39,184 nucleotides of DNA from assembly GCF_009764265.1 (NCBI RefSeq), contig NZ_RWIR01000062.1:1-39184 (forward strand), in the 5' to 3' direction. Positions within the stretch are counted from its first letter, which is position 1, and each line of letters opens with the position of its first letter. The stretch comes from Pseudomonas sp. PB101 (lineage in GTDB: Bacteria > Pseudomonadota > Gammaproteobacteria > Pseudomonadales > Pseudomonadaceae). Shown one piece after another: positions 15,316 through 21,707 of the stretch. The notes beneath the pieces were generated by a model. It did not search any database. It had not been told where the DNA came from and saw nothing but the letters and a program-made list of their open reading frames with translations. The position numbers were made by a program, and so were the translations under genes.

Positions 15316-16263
15316 TCAAGCCTGTTCGAGCGCCACACCCGCACCCATCAATCCGGAATACGGCGCCGTCACCAGCCACACCGGAATGCCCTTGAAGTAA
15401 TCGCTCATGCAGCCCTTGTCGGCAAAGCAGCGGGCGAAACCGCTTTCGAGGAAGAAATCGGCAAAGCGTGGAATCACCCCGCCAACGATGTACACGCCCC
15501 CGCGCCCACCGCTGGTCAGCACGTTGTTGCCGGCCACGCGGCCGAGCCAGCAGCAGAACTGCTCAAGCACTTCCACGGCAATCGGGTCGCCCGCCAGCCC
15601 CGCAGCGGTGATGGCTTCCGGTGTGTCGAGCACCGGTGCGTGCCCGTCCACCGCGCAGATCGCCCGGTAGACGCGCGGCAAGCCGCCGCCGCTCAAGGCG
15701 GTTTCGGCGCTGACATGACCGATCTCGTTGAAGATGTGTTGCCACAGTTGAGTTTCCCGCGGGCTGCTCAACGGCAAATCGACGTGACCGCCCTCCCCCG
15801 GCAACGCGGCAAACCGCTCGCCCAGATCGAGCAAAGTACCGACACCCAGGCCTGTGCCCGGGCCAATCACCACCGCCGGGCGCAGCGGCTCCGGCGTGCC
15901 TTCGCAGACCACGCGAAATTCGCCGGGCTGCAAACGGGTCATGCCCAGGGCCATGGCCGAGAAGTCGTTGACCAGCAATAGCTGATCGACCTGCAAGGTC
16001 TGGCAAAAGCCCTTGCGACTCAGGCGCCAATGGTTGTTGGTGAACTTGAATTCATCACCGCTGACGGGACCGGCCACCGACAGGCACACCGAACCGATCG
16101 AACCTGGCGCCAGACCGAGCCCGTTCAGGTAGAGGCTGATCGCCTCCTCCGGGCTGGCATGGTCGGCCGTCGCCAGCACCTGGACGCTTTCCAGTTGCTG
16201 GTTTTTCCACAACGCGAAACGTGCGTTGGTCCCACCGATGTCACCGACCAAAGCCAGTTTCAA
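15316..16263 (-). CDS. glk: Glucokinase
   Basis: Phosphorylates cytoplasmic glucose to glucose-6-phosphate with ATP. The 315-aa protein begins with the phosphate-binding ALVGDIGGTNARFALW. It also has VNDFSAMALG with the catalytic Asp, VIGPGTGLGVGTL, LPGEGGHVDLP and YIVGGVIPRFADFF, all typical of bacterial Glk. The only start giving the full N-terminus is TTG at 16263, because the codon before it in this frame is a TAA stop. TTG overlaps the edd stop as TTGA, and GGAG lies about 10 nt upstream inside edd, so glk depends on reinitiation from edd. Confidence 0.94.
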   Translation of the reverse strand: MKLALVGDIGGTNARFALWKNQQLESVQVLATADHASPEEAISLYLNGLGLAPGSIGSVCLSVAGPVSGDEFKFTNNHWRLSRKGFCQTLQVDQLLLVNDFSAMALGMTRLQPGEFRVVCEGTPEPLRPAVVIGPGTGLGVGTLLDLGERFAALPGEGGHVDLPLSSPRETQLWQHIFNEIGHVSAETALSGGGLPRVYRAICAVDGHAPVLDTPEAITAAGLAGDPIAVEVLEQFCCWLGRVAGNNVLTSGGRGGVYIVGGVIPRFADFFLESGFARCFADKGCMSDYFKGIPVWLVTAPYSGLMGAGVALEQA

Positions 16264-18086
16264 TTAAGCGTCTCCAGGGCAGAAGTGAAGGCGCTGGCGC
16301 CCTGCTCCGCCGAGCTGAAGGCCATGCGCATGAAACCGAACAGCTCGCGACCGGTGCCGATGTTGTTACCCAACAGGCCTTTGGCCGGTGTGCGCGCAGC
16401 GAATTCTTCGGCGTCCACCTTAAGCTCCAGGGTGCCTTTGACGCCATCGACGCGGATGATATCGCCCTCTTGCACCCGTGCCAAAGCGCCACCGACATAA
16501 GCTTCGGGGCTGACGTGGATGGCCGCCGGGATTTTCCCCGACGCGCCGGACATGCGTCCGTCGGTCACCAGCGCCACCTTGAAGCCGCGATCCTGCAGCA
16601 CGCCGAGGAACGGCGTCATCTTGTGCAGTTCCGGCATGCCGTTGGAGCGCGGGCCCTGGAAGCGCATCACCGCGACAAAATCCTTCTCCAGCAAACCGGC
16701 CTTGAACGCATCGGCCAGGTCCTGCTGATCCTGGAACACCATGGCCGGTGCTTCGACGACCTGGTTTTCCAGTGCCACGGCCGAAACCTTCATCACGCCG
16801 CGACCGAGGTTGCCTTCCATCACCCGCAGGCCACCCTCTGCCGAGAACGCACGGGCGACCGGCCGCAGGATGCTTTCATCGAGGCTGTCGGTCACGCCTT
16901 CGCGCCAGACCAGTTGGCCATTGTCGAGGAACGGCTCCTGGGTGTAGCGGCTCAGGCCGTGGCCCATCACCGTGTTGACGTTTTCGTGGAGCAACCCGGC
17001 TTCCAGCAGTTCGCGGATCAGGAACGACATGCCGCCCGCCGCCTGGAAGTGGTTGATGTCGGCTTTGCCGTTCGGGTAGACGTGGCTCAGGGTCGGCACG
17101 ACTTCGGAGAGGTCGGCCATGTCCTGCCAGGTCAACTGAATGCCCGCCGCCATGGCGATGGCCGGCATGTGCAGGGTGTGGTTGGTCGAGCCACCGGTGG
17201 CGTGCAGCGCGACAATCGAGTTGACCAGCGAACGCTCGTCGACGATTTCACCGATCGGGATGTAGTCACCGTTCTGCTTGGTCAAACGCGTGACCTGGTG
17301 TGCAGCTTCGCGGGTAAGGGCGTCACGCAGCGGAGTGTTCGGGTTGACGAAGGAAGCGCCCGGCAGGTGCAGGCCCATGACTTCCATCAGCAACTGGTTG
17401 GTGTTGGCGGTGCCGTAGAAGGTGCAGGTGCCAGGGCTGTGGTAGGACTTCATTTCCGATTCCAGCAGCTCTTCGCGGGTCGCCTTGCCTTCGGCGTATT
17501 TCTGCCGCACGTCGGCTTTCTGCTTGTTGGAAATACCCGAGACCATCGGCCCACCCGGCACGAAGATCATCGGCAGATGGCCGAAGCGCAGCGCGCCCAT
17601 CATCAGGCCCGGCACGATCTTGTCGCAGATGCCGAGCATCAGCGCGCCGTCGAACATGTTGTGGGACAGCGCCACGGCCGTGGACAACGCAATCACTTCA
17701 CGGCTCGGCAGGCTCAGTTCCATGCCTGGCTCGCCCTGGGTCACGCCATCGCACATGGCCGGTGTGCCGCCGGCGAACTGACCGACGGAGCCGATCTCGC
17801 GCAGGGCCTTCTTGATCAGCTCCGGGAAGACTTCGTACGGCTGGTGCGCCGAGAGCATGTCGTTATATGACGAAACTATCGCGATGTTCGCGGAATTCAT
17901 CATCCGCAGGCTGTGCTTGTCGTCGCTGCCGCAACCGGCCACGCCATGGGCGAAGTTGGCGCATTGCAGCTGGCCGCGCATCGGACCGTCGCTGGCTGCA
18001 CCGCGAATCAATGCAAGGTAAGCCTCACGCGTGGCGCGGCTGCGGGCGATAAGCCGTTCGGTGACCTCAAGGACGCGGGGATGCAT
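16260..18086 (-). CDS. edd: 6-phosphogluconate dehydratase
   Basis: Dehydrates 6-phosphogluconate to KDPG; an iron-sulfur enzyme of the IlvD/Edd family. The 608-aa protein is full length. Conserved cysteines that can bind the cluster appear in VAGCGSDDKHSL near residue 53, MLGICDKIVPG near 150, and SPGTCTFYGTANTNQ near 222. The family motifs ALHATGGSTNHTLHMPAIA and VTDGRMSGASGKIPAA are present. ATG 18086 is preceded by TGGAG. It heads edd-glk-gltR-gtrS and is divergent from gap-1, with two HexR boxes between them. Confidence 0.97.
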   Translation of the reverse strand: MHPRVLEVTERLIARSRATREAYLALIRGAASDGPMRGQLQCANFAHGVAGCGSDDKHSLRMMNSANIAIVSSYNDMLSAHQPYEVFPELIKKALREIGSVGQFAGGTPAMCDGVTQGEPGMELSLPSREVIALSTAVALSHNMFDGALMLGICDKIVPGLMMGALRFGHLPMIFVPGGPMVSGISNKQKADVRQKYAEGKATREELLESEMKSYHSPGTCTFYGTANTNQLLMEVMGLHLPGASFVNPNTPLRDALTREAAHQVTRLTKQNGDYIPIGEIVDERSLVNSIVALHATGGSTNHTLHMPAIAMAAGIQLTWQDMADLSEVVPTLSHVYPNGKADINHFQAAGGMSFLIRELLEAGLLHENVNTVMGHGLSRYTQEPFLDNGQLVWREGVTDSLDESILRPVARAFSAEGGLRVMEGNLGRGVMKVSAVALENQVVEAPAMVFQDQQDLADAFKAGLLEKDFVAVMRFQGPRSNGMPELHKMTPFLGVLQDRGFKVALVTDGRMSGASGKIPAAIHVSPEAYVGGALARVQEGDIIRVDGVKGTLELKVDAEEFAARTPAKGLLGNNIGTGRELFGFMRMAFSSAEQGASAFTSALETLN

Positions 18087-18206
18087 GTGTAGAACTCCAG
18101 GCTAACGGATGTGGCGACCTGATTGTCTATGCTGATCAGAGGCCGGTGTCGATGGGATGACAGACGGTTTTCTTGATCGGTTGGACCAGTTGATTCAGGT
18201 CACTCG

Positions 18207-18221
18207 TTGTAGATTGAACAA
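18207..18221. promoter_or_regulatory. HexR box on the edd side
   Basis: TTGT (18207-18210), AGATTGA, ACAA (18218-18221) is an exact TTGT-N7-ACAA match in the edd/gap-1 divergent gap. It lies on the edd side and fits HexR repression of the edd operon. Confidence 0.75.
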
Positions 18222-18268
18222 AATATTGCCATTAAAAAGGCTTGTTTTCTATTTTTTTGCGAATAATC

Positions 18269-18283
18269 TTGTAATTCCAACAA
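18269..18283. promoter_or_regulatory. HexR box on the gap-1 side
   Basis: TTGT (18269-18272), AATTCCA, ACAA (18280-18283) is a second exact TTGT-N7-ACAA match, 24 bases before the gap-1 ATG. It overlaps the A-rich AACAACAAAAC run. Confidence 0.75.
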
Positions 18284-18289
18284 CAAAAC
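18279..18289 (+). promoter_or_regulatory. A-rich Hfq/Crc-like motif in the gap-1 leader
   Basis: AACAACAAAAC lies 18-28 nt before the gap-1 ATG and fits AANAANAA. It overlaps the HexR box, so it acts in RNA only if the transcript starts upstream of it. That makes it weaker than the other examples. Confidence 0.4.
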
Positions 18290-18306
18290 GACGGTAGCGC
18301 AGACAT

Positions 18307-19308
18307 ATGACTCTTCGAATCGCAATCAATGGCTTTGGCCGCATCGGCCGTAATGTTCTGCGCGCACTCTATACCCAGGGTTACCGTCAGGATCTGCAGA
18401 TCGTCGCCATCAACGACCTGGGCGACAGCGCGATCAATGCTCATCTACTCAAGTACGACACCGTTCATGGCACGTTCGATGCCGATGTTCAGCACGACCA
18501 GGAGAGCCTGACGGTCAACGGCGACCGCATTTCGGTCAGCGCCATTCGCAACCCGGCCGACCTGCCCTGGGCCGCGGAAAAGATTGATGTGGTGTTCGAA
18601 TGCACCGGTCTGTTCACCGACCGGGCCAAGGCCGCCGCGCATATTACGGCGGGCGCGCGCAAAGTGATCATCTCGGCCCCGGCCAAAGGCGCCGACGCCA
18701 CCGTCGTCTATGGGGTGAACCACGACATTCTGCGCCAATCGCACCAGATCATCTCCAATGCGTCGTGCACCACCAACTGCCTGGCCCCGGTGGCCCAGGT
18801 GCTGCATCGCGAACTGGGCATCGAAAGCGGCCTGATGACCACCATTCACGCCTACACCAACGACCAGAACCTGACCGACGTCTACCACAGCGACCCGTAC
18901 CGTGCCCGCTCGGCCACCCAGAACATGATCCCGAGCAAGACCGGTGCCGCCGAAGCCGTCGGCCTGGTGCTGCCGGAACTGGCGGGCAAGCTGACCGGCA
19001 TGGCCGTACGCGTACCGGTGATCAACGTGTCGCTGGTGGACCTGACCGTGCAGCTGAAAAAAGAAGCCAGCGCAGAGGAAGTCAATGCGCTGATGAAAGC
19101 CGCCAGCCAGCACTCGAAGATCCTTGGCTACAACACCCTGCCGCTGGTCTCCAGCGACTTCAACCACAACCCGCTGTCGTCGATCTTCGACGCCAATCAC
19201 ACCAAATCCAGCGGCAAGCTGCTCAAGGTCCTGGCCTGGTATGACAACGAGTGGGGCTTCTCCAACCGCATGCTCGATAACTGCCTGGCGCTGTGCAACG
19301 CCGAGTAA
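18307..19308 (+). CDS. gap: Glyceraldehyde-3-phosphate dehydrogenase (catabolic, Gap-1)
   Basis: NAD-dependent oxidation and phosphorylation of glyceraldehyde-3-phosphate produced by Eda. The 333-aa protein begins with the Rossmann motif INGFGRIGRNVLRALY, has the catalytic Cys in SNASCTTNCLAP near residue 155, and carries the usual C-terminal WYDNEWGFSNRML. It is divergent from edd and shares HexR control. A weak ribosome-binding site precedes ATG 18307. A REPIN follows the stop. Confidence 0.96.
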   Translation: MTLRIAINGFGRIGRNVLRALYTQGYRQDLQIVAINDLGDSAINAHLLKYDTVHGTFDADVQHDQESLTVNGDRISVSAIRNPADLPWAAEKIDVVFECTGLFTDRAKAAAHITAGARKVIISAPAKGADATVVYGVNHDILRQSHQIISNASCTTNCLAPVAQVLHRELGIESGLMTTIHAYTNDQNLTDVYHSDPYRARSATQNMIPSKTGAAEAVGLVLPELAGKLTGMAVRVPVINVSLVDLTVQLKKEASAEEVNALMKAASQHSKILGYNTLPLVSSDFNHNPLSSIFDANHTKSSGKLLKVLAWYDNEWGFSNRMLDNCLALCNAE

Positions 19309-19330
19309 TTCTGCGTCTGCAAAATCGCCA

Positions 19331-19391
19331 TCGCCGGCAAGCCGGCTCCTACAGAAATCGTCAACCTTGTAGGAGCCGGCTTGCTGGCGAT
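19331..19391. repeat. REPIN, CCGGC type, short spacer
   Basis: TCGCCGGCAAGCCGGCTCCT (19331-19350) and its inverted partner (19369-19391) are only about 15 bp apart, between gap-1 and mgsA. It can serve as a 3' hairpin for gap-1. Confidence 0.9.
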
Positions 19392-19435
19392 GGCGTCCTC
19401 GCAATCACCCGCGCAAATCGCCTGTGGAACAACCC

Positions 19436-19900
19436 ATGATCGGCATCAGCTTTACGCAAAAGACCCTGGCGGCGCGCAAGCGTATCGCCCTGGTTGCCCA
19501 TGACCACTGCAAGGTGTTCCTGCTGGACTGGGCCGAACGGCAAAAAGACAAACTGGCCCGGCATGATCTGGTCGCTACCGGCACCACGGGGTTGTTGTTG
19601 CAACAACGCCTCGACCTGCCCGTGCAGAGCATGATCAGTGGTCCGCTGGGCGGCGACCAACAGCTCGGTGCGCAGATCGCCGAGCAACGGGTCGACATGC
19701 TGGTGTTCTTCTGGGACCCCTTCGAACCGCAACCACACGACCCGGACATCAAGGCGTTGCTGCGGGTCGCGGCGGTCTGGAACATCCCGGTGGCGTGCAA
19801 CGAATGCAGCGCCGACTACCTCATCAGCAGCCCGTTGATGGACCAGGCGCACAGCCATCGGATTCCCGATTACGCGAGCTATTTGCAGGGACGCGCTTAA
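19436..19900 (+). CDS. mgsA: Methylglyoxal synthase
   Basis: Converts dihydroxyacetone phosphate to methylglyoxal and phosphate, an overflow route when triose phosphates build up. The 154-aa protein has the family signatures ARKRIALVAHDHCK, VATGTTGLLLQQR, ISGPLGGDQQLGAQIAE (carrying the catalytic Asp) and FFWDPFEPQPHDPDIKALLR, ending in IPDYASYLQGRA. I chose ATG 19436, which gives family length; a GTG at 19424 would add four residues. It sits 127 bp after gap-1 with a REPIN between and fits the glycolytic neighbourhood. Confidence 0.95.
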   Translation: MIGISFTQKTLAARKRIALVAHDHCKVFLLDWAERQKDKLARHDLVATGTTGLLLQQRLDLPVQSMISGPLGGDQQLGAQIAEQRVDMLVFFWDPFEPQPHDPDIKALLRVAAVWNIPVACNECSADYLISSPLMDQAHSHRIPDYASYLQGRA

Positions 19901-19935
19901 ACCTTCACAAATCAATACTTGACCACTCGGGTGGA

Positions 19936-19950
19936 TGATAAGCATTATCA
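19936..19950. promoter_or_regulatory. Fur box upstream of the ECF sigma gene
   Basis: TGATAAGCATTATCA is a perfect inverted repeat (TGATAA/TTATCA around three bases) with one mismatch to the 7-1-7 Fur consensus. It lies 28 bases before the sigma-factor start, so the signalling locus should be repressed when iron is sufficient. Confidence 0.85.
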
Positions 19951-19977
19951 TTCGCTCGAAATGGATCAGGTTCTCCC

Positions 19978-20496
19978 GTGAGTCAGTCGCGCTTCAATCA
20001 CGTTTTCCTCACCCAGCGCACCTCCCTGCTGCGGACGCTGGACCGGATGGTCAACAATCACAGTACCGCTGAAGACCTCCTGCAGGAAACCTACCTGCGG
20101 GTGACCCGTGCATTGAGCGAACGGGCCATCGATCATCTCGAGCCCTTTGTTTTCCAGACGGCGCGCAACCTGGCGCTGGACCATCTGCGCGCGCGGCGCA
20201 TCCACTCGCGCACCATGGTCGACGACGTGCCGCAGGAGGTGGTGCACAGCATCGCCGCCCCCACCAGCAGCGCCGAAGACGCCGCCCATGCCGAACAATT
20301 GCTGGAGCGCCTGAACGTGAGCCTCAGTGAACTCAGCGACCGCCAACAGCGGATTTTCATCCTCAGCCGCCTGCACGGACACAGCTACCAGGAAATCGCC
20401 GACGAGTTGAACGTGTCCCTCAGCACCGTGCAAAAAGAACTCAAATTGATCATGTCGATCTGCATCGGGGTTGCCGATCGCCTGAACGCCAATTGA
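19978..20496 (+). CDS. FecI-type ECF sigma factor for heme signalling
   Basis: Iron-starvation extracytoplasmic-function sigma factor that, once released by the neighbouring FecR-type protein, should transcribe the receptor gene. The 172-aa protein has sigma region 2 (about 15-75: STAEDLLQETYLRVTRAL and FVFQTARNLALDHLRARR) and region 4 (about 115-165: LSDRQQRIFILSRLHG, SYQEIADELNVSLSTVQKEL). The start is GTG 19978; a six-codon ATG ORF at 19961 ends overlapping it (GTGA). A Fur box lies just upstream. In gene order it matches the HxuI/HxuR/HxuA, Has and Vre signalling loci; with a heme oxygenase downstream, a heme-responsive role is the best inference. Confidence 0.9.
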   Translation: MSQSRFNHVFLTQRTSLLRTLDRMVNNHSTAEDLLQETYLRVTRALSERAIDHLEPFVFQTARNLALDHLRARRIHSRTMVDDVPQEVVHSIAAPTSSAEDAAHAEQLLERLNVSLSELSDRQQRIFILSRLHGHSYQEIADELNVSLSTVQKELKLIMSICIGVADRLNAN

Positions 20497-20619
20497 GCGT
20501 CAGGATCTTGCGCTGACCTTGACCGACTGCGCTGGTCATCGGGCTTTGCTACCCTTGGCCCACTTTTTACGTTTCACTAAAAAAAAACAGCCGTGCACAG
20601 ACACTGCCGAGGAAACACC

Positions 20620-21585
20620 GTGACGGACAACCACCGCTCCCCTGAGCCTTCATCGGCGCAGGACTCCGCTAGCGCGATGGACCAGGCCCTGGACTGGCTG
20701 ATCGTGCTCGGCAGTCCCGACGAGGAGCAGACCCGCCAATTCCATGTCTGGCTCGATGCCGACCCGCTCAATGCCCAGGCCTTCGCCAAGGCCCAGGCGA
20801 TCTGGGACGGCCCGCAAGTGGCGAAATGCGCGCAAAGCCTGGCTGCCCGTCCCGCGAAAGTCACCGTCCTCACTCGCCTGCGCCCGCACTGGAAACCGCT
20901 GGCCACTGCCGCCGTGCTGCTGCTCGGCCTGTTCAGTTTCAGCAACTTGCCGATGCGCCTGCAGGCCGATCACCTGACCGTGGTCGGCGAGCGCCAGCGC
21001 CTGCAACTGGAGGACGGTTCCAGGGTCCTGCTCAATACCAATTCGGCGTTCTCGAGCACCATCAACGATCAACAACGTGTTGCCCGCCTGTATCAGGGCG
21101 AAGCGTTTTTCGAAGTGCAGGCCAATCGCGGCCAGCCATTGGAAATCGACGCCGGCCCGGTCACGGCCACCGTTCGCGATACCGCGTTTGCCGTGCGCTA
21201 CCTCGATGGCGTGGCGCAAGTGCGGGTGCAACGCGGGGATGTCGACTTGCGGGCCACCCGTGACGATGCGCGGGTGCGCCTGTCCGCCGGGGAAAGCATT
21301 CGCATCGGCCCCAACGGCTTCGACCGCCCGGCCAAGCTGGATGCCGCCACCGAGCTGGCGTGGGTCCAGGGGCGCCTGGTTTTCGAGAACTGCCCGTTGA
21401 ACCAGGTGCTGGCCGAACTGCGCCGCTACTACCCGGGCTGGATCATCAACAACAACGAACAACTGGCCGACGTCACCGTGACCGGCAACTATCGCCTCGA
21501 TCAGCCGCTGGACGTGGTTCGCTCCCTGGCCCACATTACCTCGGCCCGGCTGCAGGAATTCCCGGCGCTGGTCATCTTGAACTGA
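20620..21585 (+). CDS. FecR-type anti-sigma factor / signal transducer
   Basis: Inner-membrane regulator that holds the ECF sigma factor and passes the signal from the receptor's periplasmic domain. The 321-aa protein has an N-terminal cytoplasmic anti-sigma part (DUF4880-like, DQALDWLIVLGSPDEEQTRQ), a single membrane helix near 91-109 (WKPLATAAVLLLGLFSF), a periplasmic FecR domain (about 118-220, VVGERQRLQLEDGSRVLLNT) and an STN-like C-terminus (CPLNQVLAELRRYYPGW). I chose GTG 20620 because GAGGA precedes it; a GTG at 20593 lacks a ribosome-binding site. A gap of 123 bp separates it from the sigma gene. Confidence 0.9.
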   Translation: MTDNHRSPEPSSAQDSASAMDQALDWLIVLGSPDEEQTRQFHVWLDADPLNAQAFAKAQAIWDGPQVAKCAQSLAARPAKVTVLTRLRPHWKPLATAAVLLLGLFSFSNLPMRLQADHLTVVGERQRLQLEDGSRVLLNTNSAFSSTINDQQRVARLYQGEAFFEVQANRGQPLEIDAGPVTATVRDTAFAVRYLDGVAQVRVQRGDVDLRATRDDARVRLSAGESIRIGPNGFDRPAKLDAATELAWVQGRLVFENCPLNQVLAELRRYYPGWIINNNEQLADVTVTGNYRLDQPLDVVRSLAHITSARLQEFPALVILN

Positions 21586-21604
21586 ATGAGAATTATTTTT
21601 ACTC
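21583..21604. promoter_or_regulatory. Fur-like site before the receptor gene
   Basis: AATGAGAATTATTTTTAC, overlapping the stop of the anti-sigma gene, matches most positions of the Fur consensus AATGATAATCATTATC. A second, weaker candidate, AATGCAATTGATTCGCAT, lies at 21637-21654. The receptor promoter, probably also read by the ECF sigma factor, should lie between here and 21708. Confidence 0.5.
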
Positions 21605-21707
21605 GATAGGCAAATCCCGTACGTCTCGTTATAGCCAATGCAATTGATTCGCATCTCAGGATGCCAATCAGCACCTATAAAGATTCGTGCGACACGGAGC
21701 GCTATCG

